From Triglochin maritima (lineage: Eukaryota; Streptophyta; Magnoliopsida; Alismatales; Juncaginaceae): a stretch of DNA of 64,000 bases. The translations under genes and the position numbers were made by a program. Below, one piece after another: positions 35,674 through 47,800 of this stretch. Below the pieces are notes generated by a model. The model saw nothing but the letters and a program-made list of their open reading frames with translations. It was not told the origin of the DNA and made no database searches. Numbering within the stretch: the stretch's first letter is position 1; each line of letters starts with the position of its first letter. Where the stretch lies: positions 29,594,201 to 29,658,200 of the forward strand of contig OY821771.1 of NCBI GenBank assembly GCA_963682175.1, in the 5' to 3' direction.

Positions 35674-37757
35674 TGTAAAGACCCTAACTTTGGTTAGGGA
35701 TTAATTGTGATTAGGTTGGCTTAATGGTGGAGTTCTGCATGGGGAGTTGAGGAGGTAATAGGAGGAGGCTGTTGTTGATGGGTTGGGAGACGTGGGAGGT
35801 GGTGAGGAGTATGAGCTGGAGTGTAGGGTTGTGGCTGAGGTGATGGTGTTGGGTTGGGTGAAAGGAAGAAACATATCTCCCTCTCTCTCTCACGATTCCT
35901 TTCTTCTTCCTTTCTTCATTTCTTCTCTCCACCCCTCCATTTTCCCTCATTCTGATCCTCAAGCTCTGGTGGTGAGGATTGCGGAGCAAGGCGGGCGTGC
36001 AAGCTAGAGGGAAGAGGTGCGAGTAGTGTGGACCCGAGTTGGTTGCGGAGCTCCGGTGTTCTTCGTCGTTCTTCGCGAAGAGGTATGTCGGCTTCATAGT
36101 GTGTTTTGGTTGTTCACCCTCGCGTGAGGGTGGTGTTGGTCGGTCGGGGGAGGTCGGAGACCTCTCCGGCGACGTTTTCCTTGAAAAAACTCGGCTGACG
36201 CGAGGTTGAAGACGACCAACGGTCGACCGGGCCCCTCGGGCGGTCGACCGAATGTAGTGTATTTTGACTGCCTGTTGTGTTTCGGTCGACCGGTTCCTTG
36301 TGTTTGGACCCTTTTATGCATGTTTGTGGTCGACCGTTATAAGACTTAGAGATACTAGGATGCCCTGGTAGTTTTCGGTCGACCGAGACCCCTGAGTCGG
36401 TTGACCGATAGTTTGATTTGATGTTGACCAGACTCCGGATTTTGACCTCGTTTCGGTCGACCGGTTTTCGACTTTCGGTAGACCGTTGGGACTTAAGTTT
36501 TGCGCAAATAGTTCGACCGTTGCAGTCTTTCGGTCGACCGATTCCCTCGACGAAACGGTCGACCGAGTTGCCTCTTTCGGTCGACCGTTTTGCACAGGAC
36601 AGAATTCCTGGTTCCGTTTAGGATGCCAACTCTGTCCACGGAAACCCGTGTCCTCGCCTTGTGAGTGAGCCGGGAGGTGACGGTGGGCGCGTTCCGCGTG
36701 CCTGCCCAGGGACCTCCGTGTGGAAGAGTGTGGGTGTTCGGGACGCGTCACCTCCATGTATGGATTGTGACTAATATGATGGATTGATTGGACTCATTGT
36801 AGAGTAGCAGGCCTGAGGGATCGCGGATCCCAATGTATGATGATTGTGCGGGCACGCAACTGTCGTTGGGTGAGGTGACTACCGGCCTATAGGGCTACGG
36901 AGGTCGCTGCCCTGCTTTTATAGCGGCGCAGTTGGTGTTTGCGGCTCGTGGAGCCTGATGACCTGGCAGACTTCGGTCGGGACTCGTCCGATGTTGTGCC
37001 AGACGTATTGATGAACCACCGATGTTGTTCCGGTGATGCCGCTGATGTTGTTCCGACGATGATGATTGATGAGCCGATGTTGTTCCGGCTATGTTCCTCA
37101 GTTGGGCACCTACTGAGATGATGATTGATGGACCGACCGAGCGACGGCTCCATTGGTGTGGTTTCGACCACGAAGTTACAGATCTGTTTCTTATGGCGTG
37201 GACTTGGCGGATGCTCCCTGCCGAACCCCATGATTAGTGTAGCCGCGTGTGGGGAGTGTCATGTCATGTTCCGTTAGACCGTATGTGCCTACGGTAGGTC
37301 TCCTTGGGAGACCCGATGATGATTGTCGGACTGATGTCCTGTGTTACCCTTCAGGAGAACTGTTTTTCTTACTGTTGATGACATGACATGCTACTAGTAT
37401 GACAGGTGCATTTGTACTACTGCATGCATATAGGTGAGCTTGGCATATGGGGTTTCCTTATGGAAACTCAGGCATTGTTGTTGCATGTTTTATTTTAGGA
37501 CCGTATTAGGTTCTAGCGGGTGGATACTGAGGATGGAGGCGCGTTGGGATCGGATCCTCTTTCTGTATTTTTCTAGGTAGTATGACTACTTGTATTTTCC
37601 CTTCCTGTACTCTGATGTAGTCGTACCTTTTGACAACTCTGATGTAATAGGATGCACCATTTGGATATTTTATGAGTAACATTCCCGTCTTTGATGATTT
37701 GTCTCTTGATCTTTTATCTTAAATTTTGTAATTCTTCTGCTGTTTCGGGATGTTACA
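35674..37757 (+). repeat. Complete 3' LTR of Tekay copy 2
   Basis: 2084 bp from tgtaaagaccctaac to gtttcgggatgttaca, preceded directly by the PPT. It holds a palindrome cluster at 36220-36587. Confidence 0.9.
36220..36587. repeat. CGGTCGACCG palindrome cluster in Tekay copy 2 LTR
   Basis: About twelve sites in 370 bp. At least eight are perfect (first 36220-36229, last 36578-36587). Variants are ggttgaccga, ggtagaccgt, gttcgaccgt and ggtcgaccgt with one outer base changed. Confidence 0.9.
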
Positions 37758-40326
37758 ATATTTGCCCTTTCACATTGTAGTGGAACAATTGAAAGGTCAT
37801 CGTTATCGGTTTCCATGTTTTTGAATAATGTAGAATGATTGAGTTGCCAAATCAACCTATTGGTTTGTTATTGATTGACATAAGAGTTTACCTTTCATTA
37901 CTTGTGCCCTGGATAGATTTAGTCTTAAGAGCTAAAAGTGTTACAGCTAGTAGTAAGGTTGTAGTTAATATAAGAAAAAAATGATTTAAGGTACTTGATT
38001 TCTAGCAGCTTGGCTGGAAGTGAAACTCTTTAATAATAAGTTGTGTGTGTTAGGTGAATGGAGTTTTGTGTTGCATGATTTGGGTTTATGTTTCAGACAA
38101 CCCAGCTATGATCGAGGTGACTTCCTACATCTTGTGGCTTATGTTGAAGTATTTCATGCATAGAAATAGGAACGGAATTGAGATATGATACTTTATACTT
38201 CGTTTCAATTACTGTATATGTTCATATTTGAGTTGTAAGATATGTTTTCAAATCTGAATTGAATGGTAGAAATGCTTAGACGTATATCACAATTTATGTA
38301 ATGGATTAATCGAGTTCTTTGATGATCCCTTGTTGTACATGTCAGTGGATAAGCCTTGTAAACCAAGATTCGGACTTCATTTGAATCTGAGATTTAGATG
38401 TTTTTTGTATTAATCAAAACCCTTGAAGAGTATATTAATGTCTAGCCTTTTCCACTGGATGTGATTAGGCAAGAGAATAACTAACTAAGTTGAATAACTT
38501 AATAGTATCTGATGGTCGTCACTAGATCGTTATGTAAATTACTTTGTATAGTGAACGGATAACAATGATTAAGATGGTTACTTGACATGATTTTGTGATC
38601 TGTCATTGTCAAGTTTGACTAAGGATAAAAATGTGTTTTTGGTTCCAATTTCTTGTGAAAGTTGGAGGCAATCCAGTTTAGATTTTATTGCATATAATTG
38701 TGTTGTACCAGCATTAGGTTGATGTGATTTGAATCCAAACTCTAATACATGTTAGCATATTTATTTCATGTATGATGAGTAACTTTTAGTTTGATCACCA
38801 TCCAAGATGGACAATGAGTATTGAATTTTATTTCATTGGTCTTGTTGCTTAGATGTTTATGAGTAACTTGTGATTTAATTATTACCAAAGACACATTATC
38901 TAACCAATGAGTTAGTGATTATTGATAGACAAAATTGAGAGTTATTCCAAAGGAATAATCAGTGATGAATTACAAACTATAGGTATAATACTGAAAAATG
39001 AATGGGGGTTTGGCACTATTGTAACTCTTCGGAGTATTGGGCCCGACAGGGCAAATCTCTTATGAGATTATTGGCAGTTGTTGGGCCACAGATAGTGATC
39101 TGTTATCTATCGTATTGACACAGGTTGGTGTATGGGACCCCACAATTAACTAAAATGGATTGGAAGATATTGAAACCAAAAGTGTTCTAAATTATTATGA
39201 TTACAAAGTTGGTGTGGGGATGGGCCATACACTAATTGGAAGACCGCACATGTCAGCGGTGGGTTTCCTTCGGAATCCCTGATACATGTATGTATCATTA
39301 ATGAAATGACTAACTGAATTGAATTAAGAACTAAGACACATGCTTATTCTTTAGTTCATATTGATATTGATTGTTATTGAATTGAATTGGGAACTAAGAC
39401 ACATGCTTGTTCTTTAGTTCATATTGATATTGATTGTTATTGAATTAAGTTGGGAACTAAGACACGTGTTTGTTATTTAGTTCATACTGCTTATTGATTG
39501 TTATTGAATTGAAATGGGAACTAAGATACATGCTTGTTCTTTAGTTGATTTTGATTGTTATCGATTTGAAATGAGAAATATGATGCAAGTTTATGCTCTA
39601 ACTCATCATGTCATTTTGTTTATTGAAGTTACTATAGAGGTGTGAACTATGATTCACTTCTAAATTCGAATTCTTTAAATTGTGGTACTTGATCATATTG
39701 GAAATGGCTTTTGTGGAGCATTTATGCTCAAGTTCAACGTATCGTTAGACTTTTACTTCCAAGAAAATATGAACTAGAAATGTTACTCATATGGTTTTGT
39801 CTTTGTTGAACATGTTATTTCTCTTGAACCATTAATGTATTGATTTATGTGTTTCAACCTTAAGCTATATTACTAAGCTCATTCTCCTTTTTGGAAAATT
39901 GGTTATTGGATTGCATTTATTGATTGAGTTTGAATTCAAAATTGCTTGTTTAAATTTGATCCATTGACATACGAGTTTTCCCAAACTCATAATGTGGTGA
40001 ATTTATATTTTGCAGGTAACCGTCTTGAAGTGGCGGTACAAGCATGACATTCATGGCATATAGTTTCATAGGTGGTGTTTAGTTTTCTTTTATGTTTCAA
40101 TGCACCTAGATTTTGATTGGCAGTTATTATTGATTGTTTTAATACCTCTTGAATGTATTTATTTTCGGATTTGTACGTCATGTACATGTCTTATTCTTGA
40201 ATTCTCAAACACGCATACATGTATTTGAACTAATGGAGCTTCTATTATCTTCTATTGTCTTCCAGTAACTATCTCCTTCCATATTTTTTATTTTTTCGTC
40301 TTCCACTTTGACTGTTCGGAAAGGAA
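37758..40326. other. AT-rich stretch, probably decayed LTR sequence, with a 63-bp tandem repeat
   Basis: No supported ORF. Phrases near 39030-39290 (gggccatacactaattgg, gtttccttcggaatccctg) and near 40013-40040 resemble the layout of Gypsy LTRs on +, but no edges or TSD could be fixed. Confidence 0.35.
39316..39590. repeat. 63-bp tandem repeat, about 4.5 copies
   Basis: The word gaactaaga recurs at 39328, 39391, 39454 and 39518 (periods 63, 63, 64), followed by a decayed copy near 39573. Each unit reads about like ggaactaagacacatgcttg plus a ttagttcatattgat segment. Confidence 0.9.
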
Positions 40327-40655
40327 TGTTACAGTTCCTTCTCGGATAATGAGAAGAGGAAACCAAGATTGTGAGGGTGTTCACAAGCTTGCGTTGTAAA
40401 GGCTTGATCTCGGCCCGGCATGAGATTGGGTAGTGAAGATGTTGGCGGAGCTCGCGAAGTTGGGCAAAGCTCGCGGATTTGAGCGGAGTTTGCAAGAGAG
40501 AAAGTAGGCGGGAGGCCTAAACTCTATAAAAACCTCCGTGTTCACTTGTGTTTTGTTTGCTTTTCTCTACTTGTTTTTAATTCTTTATTCTGATGTATGT
40601 TTAGTAGAGATTAGGCAAATTTCATTAGATTAATTAGGGTCATTACAATCTTACA
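40327..40655 (+). repeat. Copia-type LTR with TATA box, followed by a PBS-like site
   Basis: It runs from tgttacagttcc to caatcttaca and contains a TATA-like ctctataaaaacc near 40530. Two bases past the edge is tggtatcagaac (40658-40669), a near-match to the iMet PBS. A Copia gag follows at 40708. No matching 3' LTR was found in the window. Confidence 0.5.
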
Positions 40656-40707
40656 TTTGGTATCAGAACATAGGTACTAAATTTTATATACTTAATTGTA
40701 TTTTAGC

Positions 40708-41626
40708 ATGGCTAGTACATCTAATTATGTAGATGATTTATGTATAACTAGGCATCTTTTACTTAATGGGTCAAATTATGACTATTAGAAGAATAGAGTG
40801 AAAATTTTCCTGATTTCTAATGACCTTAAGTATTAGATTTTTCTTCAAAAGCCCTACACACCCCTCCCCCCCAAAGGATGAAGAGTTAACCAACTTAACT
40901 AGGGCAAACATGAAGGAACATGAGATGAATTTGACTATCACAAACAACCTTTATTGTGACTTGAATGAAAGTGAATAAAATAGAATTAAAGGTTGTGATA
41001 GTGCATATGAGATGTGGTATAAACTTTAGAAGCATCATGAGGGAGAAAGTAAAACTAAAGAAACAAGAATTAGTCTTCTCATGCATAACTATGAAATTTT
41101 CACTATGCAACTCGGTAAGACCACAAACGAGATGAACACTCGCTTCACCGATATAACTAACTATCTCAAAGTTCTTGGAAGAAATTTCAGTGATGGAGAC
41201 ATGGCGAGGAAGTTCCTCCAGTAACTCGAAAACGAATAGAAAGATAATGCCATTGCAATTGAAGAAGCACGTGACCTATCCCAACTGAAGATAGAGGAAT
41301 TGATCGGAAATCTCATGGCTTATGAACTCCAAATAAGTCATCGAAAGGAAAAGGAAATCTCCAAAAGGAATCACCTCTTGGCGTTACACGCAAGATCCAA
41401 TGAACCAAGGAGGAGAGAGGAGAATGATGACATTGAGGTCTTTGCCAAAGACTTCTTCAAATTTCTCAAGAAGATAAGGGAGAAAGAAGAGGAAGAAGAA
41501 GTGAGAAGAACGAAAAAGAAAAGGAGAAGGAGAAGAGTGAAAACGAGAAGAGAAAGGAGTGAAAGGAGAGAAAATGAGAAGAGCAAGAGAAAAGAAAAGA
41601 AAAGAAGAAAGCTCACAAAGCCCTAA
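40708..41626 (+). pseudogene. Copia gag (UBN2, SIRE-like), broken by stops
   Basis: The ATG opens MASTSNYVDDLCITR and LLLNGSNYDY, then a TAG where relatives have Trp. Further pieces in changing frames are typical: LYCDLNESE, AYEMWYKL, HHEGESKTKETRISLLMHNY, MNTRFTDITNYLKVLG, ARDLSQLKIEELIGNLMAYE. The frame ends in a long Lys/Arg/Glu-rich tail (about 41480-41626) encoded by GAA/AGA-rich DNA. No protease, RT or integrase follows; about 550 bp of non-coding DNA with several ggggagaa tracts leads to an LTR start. Confidence 0.75.
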
Positions 41627-42181
41627 ATCTACACTTGTATGTACTTAGAAGATGAGAGATCCGTAGTGACCGGCCAAAGCTTACAAAGTCAAATTCCAAG
41701 TCGGTAACACTATTGAAAGGAGGACGGAACTAAAGCAACGAGGAATGCAAATTAGGTAACAATCGTTTATCCTCCTAAGCATGTAGATTTGGTTCCAACA
41801 TGAAATTGAATGCCTAATTGTCATATCTTTTATATCATACGATTGATCAATTAGGATGAAGCTTATTGTACATCATTAATGGGGAGAAAAATGATATTTA
41901 AGCCTAATTGATATATTGAATCATATTGATAAGGGGAGCTTATTGAATATCTTTATCTAGAGAGTAATGTATTGCAAAATTAAGGGAGAGCAAATTCATG
42001 GGGGAGAAGTAATTAGAATCATCATGATCATAATTTTTTACATTTGATTGAAGTCAAAGGGGGAGAAGAAACTTGAAATTAAAATAATTGAACAAAAACT
42101 ATACACATTCATAAAGGGAGCATCATATATGCATGGTTTACATATTTAAATTTCAAGTTGTCATCATCAAAAGGTAGAGAT

Positions 42182-42384
42182 TGTTGGCATAGGCCTTAAT
42201 CCATGTTTGATTATTTAATTAACCTAATATTAATCACAATCAAATGTAGAGTAGCACACAACATGCATAGAACATATATCATATTGTGCTAACATTTACA
42301 GGTGATCAAGACTCAAGGAAGAATGGAATGAAGTCAAGTCATATGTAATCAAGCTATTTGAAGACATGTAATTTTATATTTGTG
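42182..42384 (+). repeat. Start of a Copia (SIRE-like) 3' LTR, truncated
   Basis: It begins tgttggcataggcc directly after a purine-rich aaaaggtagagat, and matches 19000-19204 for about 200 bp before homology stops at ttttatatttgtgg. It does not match the LTR at 40327, so this locus is a composite. Confidence 0.6.
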
Positions 42385-43032
42385 GTTCAAACCTGAAAGG
42401 TACCATTGCTGAAAGCACCAGAATGCAAAGTTTGGTCGCTTCAATCAACAATGAATTTGTGGGATTGTTGGACTATTGAATATTGAGATTAGGCCCATGT
42501 AATATTTAATTGTAAATCCAATGTTGGTTGTAAAGTTGGAACATGAGATTCTCTCACTCACTTTAGTCCTACGTTAGGTAATTTGGGAAGTGGAGAAAGT
42601 TTTATGTATTTAGGCTTCCCATACCAACAGTTCTGTGTGTGCACCTGACCGAACAAAGTGGAGAAAGTTTTATGATGTACTTAGGCTTCTCATACCCGCA
42701 CTTACGCGTGCTCGCTCGGTTTGATCAGGTCGGGTCTTGTTGGTCTGGTGTTCTGTTTCTTGTGTGCATTCATTTTTTGGGGCTTATTTTAAATTACCTT
42801 TGACAAAGAATTAATTTAAAAAGAAATTTTCTTTTTGGTTTCGACGGTTACTAATTGTGTGTGTCAAAGACCACATTCTCAACTTTTCCAACGATTTACT
42901 AAGTTCCCTACAAATTTCTATAACCATCATCTCGCCTCTCTTCTCCATCATTCTGGAATGATTTGTAGCGCGAGTATCAATTTGTTCAAGTGGTTCGTCG
43001 GAGTTGGAGTGTGTTGACCAAGACATTGCAAC
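42385..43032. other. Unassigned repeat-like sequence
   Basis: A 66-bp direct repetition is visible (gtggagaaagttttatg at about 42592 and 42657, each followed by taggcttc-cataccc). The rest shows no gene I can support. Confidence 0.4.
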
Positions 43033-43648
43033 TAGGGTAGTAAATAGGCGGTTCGTGGGCGATTATAAGGCTTATCCATGACCATACATGCCTAATTAAA
43101 AGTTTCGCGGTTCGATCAGAAATCCGTTTATTTTTACCTCTACCGTGACCCTACCTGTTATATTTAATTAAACGATTTTTGGTAGTTAAATGGTTATATC
43201 GTTAAAACTTAATGGATACTAAAATCGATATAAGAATTGAGTAAATGGTTAAATGGATAAAACCCTATCAAAAGGATAAACAGATAACAAACTAAACTTA
43301 TAATACTTACAATATTTAACATCAAACATCCATAAATTTATAATCAAAACCTCCAAAAATCCATAATCTTTGAATTTTTTAGGGTATCTTTGAAATAATA
43401 ATACAAAAAATTATATGCATATAGTATATATAACAAAATATTATATATATATATATTCATTATGTTTCGTAGTTAAATGGATATGTGAAATCATGTACTT
43501 TTATCCGCCCATTTACTAAACGGTTATGATTTTCACAATTATTATCCATCTATTTACTAAAAGATTATCATTTTTAGAACTCCTGACCTTACCTGTCTGT
43601 TCGGTTAGGAAGGTTAAACCATTTTGATCCTAACCAATTACAACCATA
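43033..43648. mobile_element. hAT-like MITE, 616 bp
   Basis: The inverted ends are TAGGGTAGTAAATAGG and TATGGTTGTAATTGG. The flanking 8-mers attgcaac (43025-43032) and gttgcaac (43649-43656) agree at seven of eight positions. The interior is AT-rich with repeated taaatggttat-like words that occur in both orientations. Non-coding. Confidence 0.6.
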
Positions 43649-44220
43649 GTTGCAACCGTTATATCTTGGAAGAAAGTGTTTGCGGTTATTGCACCGGTAC
43701 GCGAGGTAACGAAAGCAATCCTAGTTCATTCCTATCTTCCTCCTTGGTGGACTCCAATCTGATGTCAGTCAGAACCTGAGCTACCAGTCGGAGCTGGTGT
43801 CCGACAAAGTATCCCTCTCACCCAAAGCTATTATCATTATTAGTGTTTAACAGAAAAATTACAAATTTGTCATTTCTAAAACAAACTCCTGACCCAAAAT
43901 AGAACTCTGTCTTCTGGAGTTCGAGTCATCCCACAACCATTCCCTACAAGATTTAGATATAAACAGAACAAGTATTGTTTCGGTCAAGAAAGAGAAAGGA
44001 AAAGCAACATTTACTGCATTCTTCCGTTCTACATTACTATGACTAATAGTAACTAATCAAGACTTGATACATGAGGGAGCACATGCATTTCATCAGCTAA
44101 CTACACATCTCACCTTAAAGGGAATGCAGCTAAATGCAATTCAATGAACAACACCTAACTCCATCTGAATTCTATGAATACCCCCAACCACACCACAACA
44201 GCACATTAACTCCCACCTCC

Positions 44221-44230
44221 TATATTTATA
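44221..44230 (+). promoter_or_regulatory. Probable TATA box of the BAHD gene
   Basis: tatatttata, 114 bp before the ATG, followed by a CT-rich leader. It is the only well-placed TATA-like word just upstream. Confidence 0.55.
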
Positions 44231-44334
44231 TTCCCCTTCCACATTCACCCATCAACTCAATCTAGCTCCCCCACTTCTATCCTCAACACCACACGTATTC
44301 TCTCTCCTCTCTCACCCAAACACAAATCAAAGCA

Positions 44335-44814
44335 ATGGGGATGGAGAATGGTACTAATGATGCTTTGGACAACAATGGGAAGACCAATGTGGTGAATATC
44401 ATCAAGAAAGGGATTGTTCTCCCCACCAAGGTCGACCCCGACACAACCAAAACATGCCCACTTGTGACATTCGACCTGCCCTACATGACCTTTTACTACA
44501 ACCAAAAGTTGTTGGTGTACAAAGGTGGTGAAGGGTTTGAGGAGAAGGTCGAGAAGTTGAAGGAGGGGTTGGCGGCTGTGTTGGAGCACTTCTACCCTTT
44601 GGCGGGGAAGATCGGGAAGGATAACGAAGGGGTGTTGGTGGTCGAGTGTGGAGGGGAGAGTGTGGTTGGAGTGGAGGTGATCGAAGCGGCAGCCGAGGAC
44701 GTTAGTGTTGTCGAGCTTGCGGAGGGCGACGCGCCGGAGTTCTTGCAGGAAATTGTTCCCTACAGTGGTGTTATGAACCTTGAGGGCTTCAAACGCCCAC
44801 TGTTGGCCGTTCAG
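44335..44814 (+). CDS. DCR: DCR-like gene, exon 1
   Basis: 160 codons from the ATG after agca; a second in-frame ATG lies at codon 3. It ends ttggccgttcag before the donor gtgagt. The first intron falls after a Gln codon, a position I recall as common in BAHD genes. Confidence 0.85.
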
Positions 44815-47800
44815 GTGAGTTACGTTTAATGCTTGTTAGGTGGCTTGGTTGATAAATTAGTGTTTCATGACATTTTGGGCAATTGCATAACCATTGCTTA
44901 TGTCAATGGGTAGGTGATTTAATCATGTTATCGACAGACTAGTTTAAGAACGTGCGGAGTACATTTATGATATTTGTTGTCTGCACGAGAAATGACATCA
45001 ATAAGGTTTCAGTTTGATTACATGTCTAACTGAAGTCAACTTAGTGAGGTTACCTCAGTTGGTAATACATAGCCCATAGGTTTTAAAATAGCCACGTTAG
45101 TGGAAATCAAGCTCCAGTTGAGAATTTGACAGATTTTTTCTATTGAGATTTAATTTAAATAAGTAGATTTTCTTTTCATGGGTAATTTAAATAATATAGT
45201 AGAGTACGTACTGAATGGTAGTAATAATTATTGTAATTATCAGAGAATAAGCTCCAAATAAATAAAAAAATATGTTTGGGGTCTCACATAAATAGTCACT
45301 AAACAGCACCCATGCTTTATTTCTATTTCTACTGATATTCTCAAATAAATTTTCCATGTATATGATTTAAGGGGTTTTTTCTACTGATAAATTGATCTAA
45401 TTCTAGTCTGCATATTCTCACACATTCAGTACCGATTAATAACCTAAATATCCTAATTGAGGACAACATCTTCTTTGATCAACCTTAATTTTCAGAATTT
45501 CCCGTTTCTTGAAAGCTAATATTTTTCACAATCTGGGTTACAACTAAAAAATATCCTCAACCTGAGTTTAAGCAGGTATAAAAACATTTTTTTTTGGCAA
45601 GCGAAAGGCAATGCTCCATACAAAAAGACATTGCTCTCATTTTTAAATAGAAAAGAACATAATATCTAAGACTTCTAATTTTTTTGTTCAAACATTGCAT
45701 AAGGACGGAAAAATGTTCAGCTAATACGTTTATTTCACAGCATCTTATGCTACTGGAAATGTAGTTGTCGCAAATCGCGAATAGGTTGAGATACCAATCG
45801 GTCCGTAATAAGTGCGAGCAAGCTGGTTTTTATGTATCCGATCGGGAAAGGCTAAACTTTGAGTTCCACCAAACGTATTGCATCTGATTAAACTACTCTG
45901 TCAGACTAACATGCTAGCCACAAAAGATTTACTTGAAAATCAAGAACCAGGTGTTTTATGAATTATGATTAAACATGATTAAAATAGAAAAGGCTTTTCA
46001 AATAACTAAAATATCAACGATGATCTGCAATATTAGTAGTATCTGAGGTACAGTTTACTTTGATTAAAATTTATATTTATACTCTCTTCTTGAATAATAT
46101 CTCAAGGCCAATATATTGAACTTGAAGCTGTAAAACTAGAATGAAAGAGGAATATAAGCCTTTATTGAATAACAATATCCAAAATAGCATAATTAAAGGA
46201 TATTTAAGAATTTGTTCTGTAAATTTTCGTGGTATGTTTAGATCTTATAAAAATAAAAGCAATTCATGTTATTTAAGAAAAAAGTTAGCGGGTATTAATT
46301 ATTGTTGAATATGTTCCTAAAACCCCAAACAATTATGAAATTATCTCCTTTATATAAATACTATAGTATTTTTAGATTGTTGCGTGCTTTAGATATATAG
46401 ATAGAAGTGATTTAAATATATATTTGGCAGGAGAAATTAAAAACCCCTTTTCTTTTAGCTAGGGGATTGGAATTTGGAAGGGTAGGTCTTGTGATGTTTT
46501 AGTTACAACCTTTGGACTTTAGTTAAATAAAATTAGGAAGGGTAGGTCTTGAGATGTTTTACAGTTTAGTTACAAACTTTAGTGAAATAAAAATAAATAT
46601 GTCCGTGTAGGTTCCCAACCTCCTATCCATTTGCGGTATGAAAGTCTAGAATGTAACGTACCCGAAAACAGCGGAAAATTTAAACAATAATAAAGACCGT
46701 CAACGGTCAACACTGGGCACGTCACGGGAAAATAACCAACATATATATATAAAATATATAATGTACAGACCCACGTGGAAGTCAACTATACAGACTATAC
46801 CGACTGACTGTGATTACAACAAAAGCTATACAACATGTAATCACCTCAAAAGAAGAAGACACTACAGGATCCGATCTCGGGGGTACCGTCCTCGGTCACC
46901 ACCTCAAACTCTAACCCTGCTCGCTACCTGAAATGCAAACAACAAACATGCCTGAGTTCCCTGCAGGAACCCCGTATACCAAACCTCCTAAAATATAAAA
47001 AGGAATTAAATACAATGCAATGCTATGCACATGATCATCCGCCTCGGGCCCACAATAATGCCCTCACCGCCTCCGCGGCACTGAACCACTCCTGCCACCA
47101 GGGTCAAGTCAGTCCACCGCTGCCTCACAAGGGTCAGTCGACACCACTGCTCCCCAAAAAGTGCAGGAAGGAACCCCTGGTACACGCCGCACCCAAGGAG
47201 CGAGTCAGCCCGCCGAATACACAACTCGGGTCAGACGACAGCCACTGCTCCCCCAAGAGTCGCCTAGCGCGCACCCTGCCGGAACATCCTCGGCCTACCG
47301 CTAAACCCTCGCAAACTGCCCAAGGTTTACGGTACACATCCCTCACACCCCGCTCGGTAAGAGAGGAAAAAGGTACAACAATAATACGCCTTCGTCGAAG
47401 GTGAAATCCGTAGCTCTCAAAGCCGGTAATCAACCGTCGCCTCGGAGCCGGTAGTCGACCTGACATCGACGGATCGCGTGTGGATAAATCCACCAACCTG
47501 CGGTAGATCGGTCGACCGCTACAAGCACACCGGTCGACCGGTCCCCCACACAGTACACAGTACTGTACAAACAAATCTACCGGTCGAACCACGCCAACCG
47601 AATTACCGACCAATCGGTCGAACAAAAGTCATCTAGCGGTCGACCGTTTGGAAGGTCTACGCTATACAATTTTATATAATATATATATCCGACCGGTCGA
47701 ACCAAGGGGCCGTTCGACCGATAACAGGACTTTCAATATTGTGCCCAAGTCTCGTTCGGTCGACCGGAACTGAAATACAGTTCGACCGAAACAACACAAG

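Larger units (their letters stand above)
31584..37757 (+). mobile_element. Tekay chromovirus copy 2: 5' LTR truncated, gag deleted, pol broken
   Basis: From left to right: only the last 497 bp of the 5' LTR, a perfect iMet PBS, about 120 bp of leader, protease through chromodomain with several stops and frameshifts, a PPT (aaggagggtggat at 35661-35673) and a complete 2084-bp 3' LTR. Gag is absent; in the intact copy about 350 codons precede the protease. Over the shared 495 bp the LTRs differ at roughly nine positions plus one 2-bp indel, near 2 percent. No TSD can be tested because the left end is lost. Confidence 0.9.

Noticed and set aside
44257..44589. 110-codon antisense frame over exon 1 of the DCR-like gene
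   Set aside because: It is a shadow of the GC-rich BAHD coding exon, without motifs of its own.
47134..47625. 163-codon minus-strand frame, repeated at 53695-54186
   Set aside because: It occurs twice only because it lies in the two identical LTRs. It runs through LTR sequence with no domain resemblance.
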